A stretch of 64,000 nucleotides of DNA from JAAYAO01 sp051133435 (lineage in GTDB: Bacteria; Actinomycetota; Actinomycetes; Propionibacteriales; Propionibacteriaceae), in assembly GCF_051133435.1 (NCBI RefSeq), contig NZ_JBPGNY010000001.1, positions 496,001 through 560,000 of the forward strand, written 5' to 3'. Position numbers and translations under genes: made by a program. Below, piece by piece: positions 24,329 through 32,089 of this stretch; position 1 is the first letter of the stretch; each line of letters begins with the position of its first letter. The notes under the pieces are model-generated. The model was given only the letters and a program-made list of their open reading frames with translations. It made no database searches and had not been told where the DNA came from.

Positions 24329-25261
24329 TCACAACTCGTCGTATCGCAACGGCTCGGCGATCCCGGCGAACAGGTCGTCCTCGGGAAGCTCGGTGGGCAC
24401 CTGCGAGTCGACCAGTTCGTAGTCCTCGGTGGGCCACGCCGCGGCCTGTACCTCCAGGGGTACGGCGAACCAGAAGCCGTTCGGGTCGATCTGGGTGGCA
24501 TGGGCCAGCAGCGCCCGGTCACGCACCTCGAACCAGTCCGAGCACGGCACCTTGGTGGTGACCCGGGCCTGATGGGCCTCGTCGCGTTCCCAGTCCTTCA
24601 GCCGGTCGGCGTAGACCGATTCCATGTCGCGCAGCCGCATCTCGGCGTCCAGGGCGGCGTAGCGGTCGTAGTGGAAGCTGAACTGGTAGTAGGTCTTCAG
24701 CACCTGCCAGGCCGGTCCGGCCTCGGGACGATGCGCCTCGTCGGCGGCCTGTTCGATGGCCAGCATCGAGATGGTGTGGGTCATGATGTGGTCGGGGTGC
24801 GGGTAGCCGCCGTTCTCGTCATAGGTCACCACCACGTGCGGACGGAACCGGCGGATCAACTCGACCAGCGGACGAGCCCCCTCCTCCGGGTCCAGCAGCG
24901 CGAAGCAACCCTCGGGCAGCGGCGGCAGCGGATCGCCCTCGGGCAGGCCGGAGTCGACGAAGCCCAGCCACACCTGTTCCACCCCGAGGATGTCGCGGGC
25001 GGCTTCCATTTCCCGTCGGCGCACCTCGGGCAGGTTGGTGATGATGTCGGGACGGTCCATCGCCGGGTTCAGGATCGAGCCCCGCTCCCCACCGGTGCAG
25101 GTCGCCACGACCACTTCGACGCCCTGTTCGCGATACATCGCCATCGTGGCCGCACCCTTGCTCGACTCGTCGTCGGGGTGGGCGTGCACGCACAGCAGGC
25201 GCAAGCGTTCACCGGCTGCGTCGACGCGCAGCGCGGCGGGTTCGTGGTCGTGGTTGGTCAC
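24329..25261 (-). CDS. mca: Mycothiol S-conjugate amidase
   Basis: Zinc amidase of 310 residues that cleaves mycothiol-S-conjugates to release mercapturic acids for export, the detoxification arm of mycothiol metabolism. The metal-binding motif is AHPDDESSKGA (H28, D31) and the third ligand is in GGYPHPDHIMTH. The length and the SSKGA motif favour Mca over MshB. The GTG at 25261 is chosen since AAGG lies 9 nt upstream. It diverges from the DUF4307 gene over a 50-nt gap. Confidence 0.93.
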   Translation of the reverse strand: MTNHDHEPAALRVDAAGERLRLLCVHAHPDDESSKGAATMAMYREQGVEVVVATCTGGERGSILNPAMDRPDIITNLPEVRRREMEAARDILGVEQVWLGFVDSGLPEGDPLPPLPEGCFALLDPEEGARPLVELIRRFRPHVVVTYDENGGYPHPDHIMTHTISMLAIEQAADEAHRPEAGPAWQVLKTYYQFSFHYDRYAALDAEMRLRDMESVYADRLKDWERDEAHQARVTTKVPCSDWFEVRDRALLAHATQIDPNGFWFAVPLEVQAAAWPTEDYELVDSQVPTELPEDDLFAGIAEPLRYDEL

Positions 25262-25299
25262 CGGACTACCTTGCCACGTTCGTCGGTGTGCCACACATC

Positions 25300-25305
25300 T
25301 AGGAT
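25300..25305 (+). promoter_or_regulatory. Candidate -10 box of the DUF4307 gene
   Basis: TAGGAT, then 6 nt, then the GTG at 25312; leaderless type. Confidence 0.5.
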
Positions 25306-25311
25306 GAACAG

Positions 25312-25719
25312 GTGTCCTCCAGTTCCGTTGCCGACCGTTTGGCCCGCCGCTACCCACCCTCGCGAGTACCTCGATGGGCGGTGATCGTCGGCGTTCTGGT
25401 GCTGGCCGCGGTTTCGCTCACCTGGTTGGTGATCACTGCGGGCCGGCAGTCGCAGCCCCCCGTGTCGGCCCAGGTCACGACCTTCGACATCGTTTCCGAC
25501 CGGGAGGCCAAGTACGAGTTGACGGTGCAACGCCCCGACCCGTCGGTGGAGGCGTCGTGCACCTTGATCGCCCAGGCCACCAACCACGAGCGGGTGGGCG
25601 AGATCCTGGATCTGCGCATTCCGCCGAGCGAACACGAGTTGGTGCGGGTGCGCGGCTCGATCGAAACCTTCCGGCGGGCCACCTCGGTGTCCTTGGAGGG
25701 TTGCACCCCGGTGGAGTGA
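25312..25719 (+). CDS. DUF4307 domain membrane protein
   Basis: 135 residues: a short basic N-terminus (VADRLARRYPPSRVPRWA), one membrane helix at about 22-43 (VIVGVLVLAAVSLTWLVITAG), then an extracytoplasmic beta-rich domain with a pair of cysteines (C82 and C131) that could form a disulfide. This matches the actinobacterial DUF4307 family, commonly found beside mca and greA. No function is known. Confidence 0.82.
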   Translation: MSSSSVADRLARRYPPSRVPRWAVIVGVLVLAAVSLTWLVITAGRQSQPPVSAQVTTFDIVSDREAKYELTVQRPDPSVEASCTLIAQATNHERVGEILDLRIPPSEHELVRVRGSIETFRRATSVSLEGCTPVE

Positions 25720-25733
25720 CCCGACCAAACGAT

Positions 25734-25763
25734 CGAGCCGCACACCCGATGGTGTGCGGCTCG
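25734..25763. terminator. Bidirectional terminator between DUF4307 gene and greA
   Basis: A perfect 13-bp stem (CGAGCCGCACACC with GGTGTGCGGCTCG) and the 4-nt loop CGAT, placed between two convergent genes. Confidence 0.88.
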
Positions 25764-25807
25764 GCGCTGGCGGAAAACACTGCCGGCTCCCGGGCCGGCA
25801 CTGCCGG

Positions 25808-26317
25808 TTACCCCTGGAAGGGTTCAACTTTGATGATCTTGACCTCGATGTCCTTGCCGGCCGGGGTCGGATAGGTGACGGTGTCCCCCTTCTTGCGTCC
25901 CATGATCGCGCTGCCCAGCGGGGATTGCGGGCTGTAGACCGAGATGTCCACGTCCTTGTCCAGCCCGATCATCTCGCGGGAGCCGAGCAGGAAGGTTTCG
26001 GTGTCGTCCTCATCGCCGTCGAAGGCGATGGTGACCTGGGATCCGGCCCCGACCTCGTCCGGGTCCTCGGGCAACTCGCCGACCTCGGCGCGCCGCACGA
26101 TGTCCTCGAGCTGTCGGATCCGGGCCTCCTGCTGGCCCTGTTCCTCGCGGGCGGCGTGGTAGCCACCGTTCTCCTTCAGGTCGCCCTCCTCGCGGGCGGC
26201 GGCGATGCGGGCGGAAACCTCCGCGCGGCCTTCGTCCTTGAGGTGGTCGAGTTCGGCGACGAGCTTGTCGTACGCCTCCTGGGTGAGCCAAATAGTCTCG
26301 GTGATGTTTTCAGCCAT
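25808..26317 (-). CDS. greA: Transcription elongation factor GreA
   Basis: Transcript cleavage factor of 169 residues. The N-terminal coiled coil (about 10-80) enters the RNA polymerase secondary channel; its acidic tip contains D46 and E49 in GDLKENGGYHAAREEQ, which help hold the catalytic Mg. The C-terminal FKBP-like domain starts near 90 (GSQVTIAFDGDEDDTETF) and contains the SPLGSAIMGRKKGDTVTYPTPAG signature. The ATG lies 6 nt after a TAAACT box. Confidence 0.96.
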   Translation of the reverse strand: MAENITETIWLTQEAYDKLVAELDHLKDEGRAEVSARIAAAREEGDLKENGGYHAAREEQGQQEARIRQLEDIVRRAEVGELPEDPDEVGAGSQVTIAFDGDEDDTETFLLGSREMIGLDKDVDISVYSPQSPLGSAIMGRKKGDTVTYPTPAGKDIEVKIIKVEPFQG

Positions 26318-26323
26318 TGGGAG

Positions 26324-26329
26324 AGTTTA
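26324..26329 (-). promoter_or_regulatory. Candidate -10 box of greA
   Basis: TAAACT on the minus strand, 6 nt before the ATG. Confidence 0.5.
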
Positions 26330-26336
26330 TCCGAAC

Positions 26337-26387
26337 CCCGGTGGCGGTTCATCCGAGCTTCCCGCTTTCCGGATGCCCGCCACCGGG
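26337..26387. terminator. Two-tier hairpin after the DUF2089 gene
   Basis: Outer arms CCCGGTGGCGG and CCGCCACCGGG (11 bp) enclose an inner ATCCG/CGGAT stem. It lies just downstream of the DUF2089 stop on the minus strand and upstream of the greA promoter. Confidence 0.65.
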
Positions 26388-26391
26388 CGGC

Positions 26392-26784
26392 TCACCGGGC
26401 CTCGGCCAGCAGCCGCTGCGCTTCTGCGGGGCTCAGCACCCCGGCCGCGACATCGGCGAGCACCTTGTCCCGGTCGACCGGTGCCGGAGCCGGGGCTCCC
26501 TTTTCGAACCCCAGGTTGACCAGCAGGTTGGTGAACCTGGCCCGGGCGGTCGGGTAGGAGACCCCCAGGTGCTTCTCCACCTCGCGCAGGTTGCCGCGGG
26601 AGGTCAGGAACACTTTCAGCATCTGCAGGTCGGCATCATCGAGCGAGCAGAACGGACAGCTCGCGAACTCGCCGGCCAGTTCGGTGCCGCAGGAGGCACA
26701 GCCGAGCCGGGTCACCTCCAACTGGTCGGCGCAGACCGGACAATCGCTGGGAGCCCGATGGGGCGGACGGGGCCGATCACTCAT
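26392..26784 (-). CDS. DUF2089 domain protein (zinc ribbon plus HTH-like domain)
   Basis: 130 residues. Three CxxC or CxxCG knuckles (CPVC, CASCG, CPFC) form a rubredoxin-like zinc ribbon. They are followed by a helical domain (LKVFLTSRGNLREVEKHLGVSYPTARARFTNLLVNLGF) that looks like a DNA-binding HTH, and a C-terminal short motif VLADVAAGVLSPAEAQRLLAEA. The ATG at 26784 overlaps the upstream DUF4097-like gene by 8 nt, so the two proteins are made together. Probably a regulator of that partner; inferred from arrangement. Confidence 0.82.
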   Translation of the reverse strand: MSDRPRPPHRAPSDCPVCADQLEVTRLGCASCGTELAGEFASCPFCSLDDADLQMLKVFLTSRGNLREVEKHLGVSYPTARARFTNLLVNLGFEKGAPAPAPVDRDKVLADVAAGVLSPAEAQRLLAEAR

Positions 26785-27682
26785 CGTGCTCACCGTCCTC
26801 GGGTGTCGAGCCGACGCGAACCTTGGCCTGACCCATCACCACCCCGACGTCGAGGCGGGCCGAGCCGTTGCCCATCACCACCTCGTCGCCGGAACCGCTG
26901 TGCCCACCGGTCCACACCACTCGGCCCAGTTGGGCCTCGGCACGCACCGTGACATTGGAGTCGTCGTCCAGATGCACGTGCAGGGAACCGGATTCGGAGC
27001 GGATCCGGGAGCGTCCGGTGGTGATCTCACCCTTGATCGTGGCCTGGCCGGCCTGGATCAGCGCGTCGGAGATCTCTTTCACTCCTTCGATCCGGGCGCC
27101 GCCGGCGGTGACCCGAACCTTGCCCAGGTAGGGCACGTCCTCGGTCTGCAGGCGTCCGGCGGTGACCTCGACATCGACGACCACATTCGGGTTGACCCGA
27201 ATGAACAGTTCCTTGCCCAGGCCGAGGTTGCGCAGATCGTCCAGGCTGCGCGGTGGACGCAGCAGGGTGAACCCGTCGATGGAGGCGCCGATCTCACCAT
27301 CGCTGGAGATTTCCAGGGTCGATCCGTTGCGGCGCAGCACATGGGGTCCATCGGCGGCAGCGGTGGCAACGCCCCGCTCCCCGACGATGCGAACCCTCCG
27401 GCCCACGGCGTGCACGCTGACCCGTTCGACGCCCTTGGCCGATCCGGTGCGGCGTTGGCTGGGCGGCGGTTCGGGATCCTCGGGCGCTGCCGAGCCCGGC
27501 TCGAAGACCTCTTCGGCTCGTCCCGGGTGCTGGCGACGTTCGGCGGCCCAGTGCTCGGAGGTCGAGCCGTCGTCGGTCGGATCGTTCTTCAGCGCATCAA
27601 TGCGCTGGGAGGCCTCGGCGGCATCGATGCGCCCCTCGGCCAGGTCTTGGAGAATCGCAGACAGATCAGGCTCTTCGCTCAT
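26777..27682 (-). CDS. DUF4097-like beta-helix protein with SHOCT-like N-terminus
   Basis: 301 residues. Residues 6-30 (LSAILQDLAEGRIDAAEASQR) look like a short two-helix SHOCT-like module. After a Pro/Glu-rich linker (about 50-82), the rest (about 83-290) is repetitive beta strand of the DUF4097 or YvlB type (VDVEVTAGRLQTEDV, VTAGGARIEGV, IKGEITTGRSRIRSESGSLHV). No signal peptide or membrane segment. YvlB-type proteins are linked to envelope stress in other bacteria; the role here is unknown. The ATG follows a TATATT box by 6 nt. Confidence 0.8.
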   Translation of the reverse strand: MSEEPDLSAILQDLAEGRIDAAEASQRIDALKNDPTDDGSTSEHWAAERRQHPGRAEEVFEPGSAAPEDPEPPPSQRRTGSAKGVERVSVHAVGRRVRIVGERGVATAAADGPHVLRRNGSTLEISSDGEIGASIDGFTLLRPPRSLDDLRNLGLGKELFIRVNPNVVVDVEVTAGRLQTEDVPYLGKVRVTAGGARIEGVKEISDALIQAGQATIKGEITTGRSRIRSESGSLHVHLDDDSNVTVRAEAQLGRVVWTGGHSGSGDEVVMGNGSARLDVGVVMGQAKVRVGSTPEDGEHDE

Positions 27683-27688
27683 GTTTCA

Positions 27689-27694
27689 AATATA
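27689..27694 (-). promoter_or_regulatory. Candidate -10 box of the DUF4097-DUF2089 operon
   Basis: TATATT on the minus strand, 6 nt before the ATG, within a locally AT-rich stretch. A TTTCCA at about 18 nt upstream could act as a -35 box. Confidence 0.55.
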
Positions 27695-27805
27695 AAGCCA
27701 CATCTACCAGATTGGAAAGAGGTTCTTTCGTTTCTCGGGGAGTACTCGGGGTGAACCCCGTCCCACCGAATCGCGGGGCCGGCGGGTTGCTGCTGCGGCC
27801 GCGGC

Positions 27806-27811
27806 TAGAGT
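27806..27811 (+). promoter_or_regulatory. Candidate -10 box of the MFS transporter gene
   Basis: TAGAGT, then 7 nt, then the GTG at 27819. Confidence 0.45.
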
Positions 27812-27818
27812 CGGGCGG

Positions 27819-29060
27819 GTGACTGCCTCATCGCCCGGGTGGTACGACCGCCTGCGCCGGGCGGTCGCCAAACGCACCGGCCTACCCCGCAATGTGATCG
27901 TGCTGGCGATCATCGCCTTCTTCGTGATGGTCGGCTTCGGTGTGGTGATTCCGGTGCTGCCGGTCTACGCCGGGTCGTTCGGGGTGGGCCAGTTCTGGGT
28001 CGGACTGGTGGTGTCGTCCTTCGCGATGTTGCGGCTGGCGACCAGCCCCTTCACCGGGCCGCTGATCTCGGCCCTGGGCGAACGCCTCACCCTCGGCATC
28101 GGCATGGTGATCGTGGCGGCCTCCTCGGTGGGCATGGGGCTGTCGACGAATTACTGGCAGTTGTTGCTGACCCGCGCCGGCGGCGGCATCGGCTCGGCCA
28201 TGTTCACCGTGTCGGCGATGACCCTGTTGATCAACACGGTCGCGGCCGATCGGCGGGGTCGGGCCGTCGGCACCTACCAGAGTGGCTTCCTGCTCGGCGG
28301 CATGGCCGGCCCGGCCCTGGGTGGCCTGCTGGCCAAGATCAGCCTCACCGCACCGTTCTTCTTCTATGCCGTCACCCTGCTGGTGGCCGGTGCGGTCGGT
28401 CTGATCCTGCTGCGCCCGGTCACCCATCAGACCACCGGCTCGGGTTCGGAGGTGAAGCCCTTCGGTCAGGTGCTGCGCGACAAGCGCTATCAGGCCGCGC
28501 TGATGTCGAACTTCTCCAACGGCTGGACCTCGATGGGCGTGCGATCCTCGCTGACCCCGGTGCTGGTGGTCAGCGTGTTGCACCGCGACCCGGTGTGGAC
28601 CGGGATCGCCCTGGCGGTCGCGGCCGTGGTGCAGACCCTGGCGCTGGGCCCGGCCGGCCGTTTCGTCGACCGGGCGGGTCGCCGCCCGGCGGCGATCATG
28701 GGCCCGGCACTGGCCATGGTGGCCATCATGGTGGTCGCGATCGCCCCCAATATCTGGGTGCTGATCCTGGCTCTGGCTGCCTACGGGGTGGCCGGATCGA
28801 TGCTCGGCACCGCCCCGGCGGCCAGCGTCGGTGATGCCGCCGGTGGCCGCGGGGGCACCCCGGTGGCGGTGTTTTCGATGATGGGCGATGTCGGTCAGAT
28901 CGTCGGACCGCTGGTGGCCGGCTGGCTGTGGGACACGACCAACCCGGTGGTCGCCTTCGGGGTGGGTGCCGCACTGTGGTTGATTACGGTGCTGATGGCC
29001 ATTCGGATGCCCAACACCCGACCGGGATCGGAGGATTCCCATGCCGCAACCGCTCGCTGA
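27819..29060 (+). CDS. MFS transporter
   Basis: 413-residue major facilitator with about 12 membrane helices and a cytoplasmic N-terminus. The first helix region VMVGFGVVIPVLPVYAGSFGV and the loop 2-3 GPLISALGERLTLGIGM (the A-motif position, here with an ALGER variant) place it among drug:H+ antiporter-like exporters (DHA1 type). The second half repeats the motif as GPAGRFVDRAGRRPAAIMG. The substrate cannot be deduced. The last 20 nt overlap the start of ung. Confidence 0.87.
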   Translation: MTASSPGWYDRLRRAVAKRTGLPRNVIVLAIIAFFVMVGFGVVIPVLPVYAGSFGVGQFWVGLVVSSFAMLRLATSPFTGPLISALGERLTLGIGMVIVAASSVGMGLSTNYWQLLLTRAGGGIGSAMFTVSAMTLLINTVAADRRGRAVGTYQSGFLLGGMAGPALGGLLAKISLTAPFFFYAVTLLVAGAVGLILLRPVTHQTTGSGSEVKPFGQVLRDKRYQAALMSNFSNGWTSMGVRSSLTPVLVVSVLHRDPVWTGIALAVAAVVQTLALGPAGRFVDRAGRRPAAIMGPALAMVAIMVVAIAPNIWVLILALAAYGVAGSMLGTAPAASVGDAAGGRGGTPVAVFSMMGDVGQIVGPLVAGWLWDTTNPVVAFGVGAALWLITVLMAIRMPNTRPGSEDSHAATAR

Positions 29061-29718
29061 GCTGATCGCCCCCGACTGGGCCGAGGCCCTGGAACCGGTG
29101 GCCGGCACGATCGCCGAGATGGGCGATTTCCTGCGCGCCGAGATCGCTGCGGGTCGCCAGTACCTACCGGCGGGGCCGAATGTGCTGCGCGCCTTCACCC
29201 GACCGCTGTCCGATGTCCGGGTGCTGCTGGTCGGCCAGGACCCCTACCCCACCCCTGGCCATGCGGTCGGCCTGAGCTTCTCGGTGGCCCGTGAGGTGCG
29301 CCCCTTGCCGGGCAGTCTGCGCAATATCTACCGCGAACTCGAGGCCGACCTGGGCATCACCCCGGCCGCACACGGCGACCTGACCGCCTGGTTCGAACAG
29401 GGAGTGCTGCTGTTGAACCGGTGCCTGACCGTGGAGCCCCGGCGCCCCGGAGCCCACCGCGGCAAGGGATGGGAGAAGGTCACCGACCGGGCCCTGGAAG
29501 TACTGCTGGCCCGCGGCGGGCCGCTGGTGGCGATCCTGTGGGGACGCGATGCCCAGCAACTGATCCCGGCCCTGGGGTCGATTCCGCATGTGGCCAGCGC
29601 CCACCCCTCACCGATGTCGGCCGACCGGGGCTTCTTCGGGTCCCGGCCCTTCAGCCGGGTCAACGAGCTGTTGAAACAACAGGGCGCCGAGCCCATCGAC
29701 TGGGCCCTGCCGAGCTGA
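29041..29718 (+). CDS. ung: Uracil-DNA glycosylase, family 1
   Basis: 225 residues. Removes uracil from DNA at the start of base excision repair. The water-activating loop is GQDPYPTPGHAVGLSFS with D67; the uracil-binding LLLNRCLTVE segment and the leucine intercalation loop region HPSPMSADRGFFGSRPFS (with the catalytic His) are intact. The ATG lies inside the 3' end of the MFS gene, so the two genes are probably co-transcribed. Confidence 0.96.
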   Translation: MPQPLAELIAPDWAEALEPVAGTIAEMGDFLRAEIAAGRQYLPAGPNVLRAFTRPLSDVRVLLVGQDPYPTPGHAVGLSFSVAREVRPLPGSLRNIYRELEADLGITPAAHGDLTAWFEQGVLLLNRCLTVEPRRPGAHRGKGWEKVTDRALEVLLARGGPLVAILWGRDAQQLIPALGSIPHVASAHPSPMSADRGFFGSRPFSRVNELLKQQGAEPIDWALPS

Positions 29719-29787
29719 GCTGCTGCAAAGTGCCCGTTCGCGGGTCGGAAAACCACCACGGTGGATGGCGGACCGTGAATCGGCACG

Positions 29788-29815
29788 TTGCAGTCTTGGC
29801 CGGGTGCGCCAGACT
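29788..29815 (+). promoter_or_regulatory. Candidate promoter of msrA
   Basis: TTGCAG (29788-29793), 16 nt, CAGACT (29810-29815), then 6 nt to the ATG. The -10 box has C in place of the first T. Confidence 0.35.
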
Positions 29816-29821
29816 GGACCC

Positions 29822-30466
29822 ATGGAGTTCTTCTTCCGCCGCCCCACCCCGACAATGGTCGGCCCCGATCAGGCCCTGCCCGGCCGGGACACCCCGGTGT
29901 TGGCCCCGGGGCTGCGGCATCGGGTCTTCGACACCGCCGTGGACGACACCCCCGCCGGCTCCGAGATCGGCTACTTCGCGCTGGGGTGCTTCTGGGGTGA
30001 GGAACAGATGTTCTGGCAGACCCCCGGGGTGCTGAACACCGCGGTCGGTTACCAAGGCGGCTACACCCCCAACCCCACCTACGAAGAGGTCTGCACCGGA
30101 CGCACCGGCCACGCCGAGGCGGTGCGGGTCTGCTTCGACCCGCAACAGGTCAGCTACGAGCAGTTGGTGCGGATGTTCTTCGAGGCCCACGACCCGACCC
30201 AGGGTTTCCGTCAGGGCAATGATGTCGGCACCCAGTACCGGTCGGCGCTGTACACCACCTCCCCCGACCAGGCCGCCACGGCCCAGCGGCTGCGCGAGCA
30301 GTACGCCGAGGCCTATCGGCGGGCCGGGTACGGCGAGATCACCACCGAGATCACCGAGGCCCCGACCTGGTACTACGCCGAGGACTACCACCAGCAGTAC
30401 CTGATCAAGAACCCGGGCGGGTACTGCCCGAATCACTCGACCGGGGTGCGGTGCGATCCGGCCTGA
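29822..30466 (+). CDS. msrA: Peptide-methionine (S)-S-oxide reductase
   Basis: MsrA of 214 residues; repairs methionine-S-sulfoxide in proteins. The catalytic cysteine is C56 in ALGCFWGEEQMFW. The resolving cysteines are near the C-terminus in NPGGYCPNHSTGVRC. GYQGG and GHAEAV motifs are present. The N-terminal 40-residue extension (MEFFFRRPTPTMVGPDQAL) is of the type seen in actinobacterial MsrA. It forms an oxidative-repair neighbour to ung. Confidence 0.95.
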   Translation: MEFFFRRPTPTMVGPDQALPGRDTPVLAPGLRHRVFDTAVDDTPAGSEIGYFALGCFWGEEQMFWQTPGVLNTAVGYQGGYTPNPTYEEVCTGRTGHAEAVRVCFDPQQVSYEQLVRMFFEAHDPTQGFRQGNDVGTQYRSALYTTSPDQAATAQRLREQYAEAYRRAGYGEITTEITEAPTWYYAEDYHQQYLIKNPGGYCPNHSTGVRCDPA

Positions 30467-30476
30467 GGCCGGGCCT

Positions 30477-31007
30477 TCAGCGCTTGCTGCGCCGTACCAG
30501 AGCCACGATCAGCAACACCACGCCCAGGATCGGCAGGATGATCGACCCGTAGGCCTGGATCGCGTGCACGGGGTGCTCGACCAGGAAGTAGGTGTCCCAG
30601 AAGGACTCTCCACCGGCCAGCAGTCCGGCCGAGTTCCGCAGATTGTTGATCGCCAGGAACAGGCCCGCGACCAGGAACAGGGCACCGGCCGAGGCGATCC
30701 CCTTGGCCGAGGCCAGCCTCTTGAAACCGGTGATTTCGGAGACCGTGTCCAGGGCGAACCTGCCTGCCTCGGAGGCCATCGACGGCTGCGGGGGTGCCGC
30801 CTGAGCGGAAGCCGCCGGCACGGGAGTCACGTGCGCGCGAGCCGGCTGCATCGCGGCGGGCTGACCGGCCGGGGCCGGCATTTGGCCCGGTGCTTGCGGC
30901 GCCACCTGCCCCAGGTACTGCTGCAGGTACTGCTGCTGCATCGCCTGCATCTGGGCCATCGCCTCGGCCTCGTCGGGCGACATCTGGTGGAACGGGTACT
31001 GGTTCAT
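30477..31007 (-). CDS. Hypothetical membrane protein with Gln/Met-rich N-terminus
   Basis: 176 residues, not recognised. The first 30 residues are rich in Gln and Met (MAQMQAMQQQYLQQYLGQV), followed by a Pro/Ala-rich linker to about 80. Two membrane helices follow (about 106-123, GALFLVAGLFLAINNL, and 150-170, SIILPILGVVLLIVALV) and a basic tail RRSKR. The ATG at 31007 has GGAGAG upstream. It may be a small scaffold with a disordered cytoplasmic arm; that is inference. Confidence 0.7.
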   Translation of the reverse strand: MNQYPFHQMSPDEAEAMAQMQAMQQQYLQQYLGQVAPQAPGQMPAPAGQPAAMQPARAHVTPVPAASAQAAPPQPSMASEAGRFALDTVSEITGFKRLASAKGIASAGALFLVAGLFLAINNLRNSAGLLAGGESFWDTYFLVEHPVHAIQAYGSIILPILGVVLLIVALVRRSKR

Positions 31008-31089
31008 GGTGCTCTCCTTCAAGCTTTCAACGTGTTACCGAAAGCTTGTCGGTGGCGCACAGCTACCGATCACAGAATTGTGAGCCCAC

Positions 31090-32034
31090 CTAGTCGAGGG
31101 TGGCGAAGGTGAACCCCTTGGCGCGCAGTTGCCGGATGAGTTCGGGCAACGCGGCGGCGGTCAGCTTCTTCGGCTCCGAGTCGTGCATCAGCAGCACCAA
31201 CACATTGGGGCTGCCCTCGGCCGTCCAGCGGTCCAGCACGCCTTGAACGAGTTCTTGCTGACTCGTGGGCATTCGGGCGGCGGCGTCCTCGCTGTCGACA
31301 TTCCAATCGATCCAGTGCACACCCTTGGAAGCCAGGGCCTTGTCGGCCGGTGCCAGGTTGTGCCAGGACATGTGGCCACCGGGGTATCGGTAGCAGTGGG
31401 CGAAGAAATCCTTGCCCAGCACCTCGCGCAGCTTGTTCAGGGCCCGGCCATGGTCGTCCACGATCGCCGCGGGGTCACCCGTGCGGCCGGGATAGAGCCG
31501 ACCGTAGTTGTGGTGGTAGGTGTGCACACACACCGAATGCCCCTCGGCGATCTGTCGGCGCAGGGTCTTCTCGTTGTCCTGTTCGATCGAGCTCGCCAGG
31601 ATGAAGAACGAGGCCGGCACCTTCTCCTTGGCCAACACGTTCAGAATCTGCTCGGTGGTGCCGCTGGGGCCGTCGTCGAAGGTCAGGAAGACCGTCCTGG
31701 TGACGGGATAGTCGGTCGCATTCTCGGGATGCAGGACCCATGACTGCACCGTCCCGGTCGACTCCACATATCTGGCGGCAGCGCGGCTGTGGTTCGCCCC
31801 CTTGAGCCGTTCGGTCGGCTCCGGGCTGGGTGTGGGTGTGGGAGTAGGAGTCGGCGTGGGAGTCGGGGTGGGCTCGGCCGAGGCCGGGGCGCTGGTGGCA
31901 CCCGGTGACGGTGTCAACGGAGGCTCACCGGTACTGGGGTCCACCACTCCCACGGCACAGGCAGCCAGTCCGGCGCCGACCGCCAGAGCAAGCATCACTC
32001 GTCGGATCCCTCGAAACACGCATCTCACTCTCAC
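31090..32034 (-). CDS. Polysaccharide deacetylase family lipoprotein (NodB domain)
   Basis: 314 residues. A lipoprotein signal with lipobox GLAAC ends near residue 26. A low-complexity Thr-Pro repeat linker (about 54-75) follows and leads to a NodB carbohydrate esterase 4 domain (about 110-310). Metal and catalytic motifs are TFDDGPSGTTEQIL, the HTYHH pair (zinc histidines), RYPGGHMSW and the final LVLLMHDSEPK. It probably deacetylates cell-wall or surface sugars outside the membrane. The GTG at 32034 is used; a GTG at 32019 would give a 21-residue signal and is also possible. Confidence 0.85.
   Translation of the reverse strand: MRVRCVFRGIRRVMLALAVGAGLAACAVGVVDPSTGEPPLTPSPGATSAPASAEPTPTPTPTPTPTPTPSPEPTERLKGANHSRAAARYVESTGTVQSWVLHPENATDYPVTRTVFLTFDDGPSGTTEQILNVLAKEKVPASFFILASSIEQDNEKTLRRQIAEGHSVCVHTYHHNYGRLYPGRTGDPAAIVDDHGRALNKLREVLGKDFFAHCYRYPGGHMSWHNLAPADKALASKGVHWIDWNVDSEDAAARMPTSQQELVQGVLDRWTAEGSPNVLVLLMHDSEPKKLTAAALPELIRQLRAKGFTFATLD
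31826..31876. repeat. Low-complexity Pro-Thr codon repeat
   Basis: Within the deacetylase linker, eight or so Pro-Thr codon pairs are encoded by an imperfect 6-bp repeat, which may vary in length between strains. Confidence 0.75.
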
Positions 32035-32077
32035 CCACCGGGGGGTGCAGTTCCCAATCGGACGATGCAGTTTTTCC

Positions 32078-32083
32078 TAAGAT
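32078..32083 (+). promoter_or_regulatory. Candidate -10 box of the HPr-like gene
   Basis: TAAGAT preceded by a T run, then 6 nt, then the GTG at 32090; leaderless type. Confidence 0.5.
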
Positions 32084-32089
32084 TGGTCT

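Noticed and set aside
24329..25261. Call as MshB rather than Mca
   Set aside because: The AHPDDESSKGA motif, the length and the greA/DUF4307 neighbourhood fit Mca.
27882..29198. 438-codon open frame opposite the MFS transporter
   Set aside because: Extreme His/Gln/Arg composition; a codon-bias shadow of the transporter gene.
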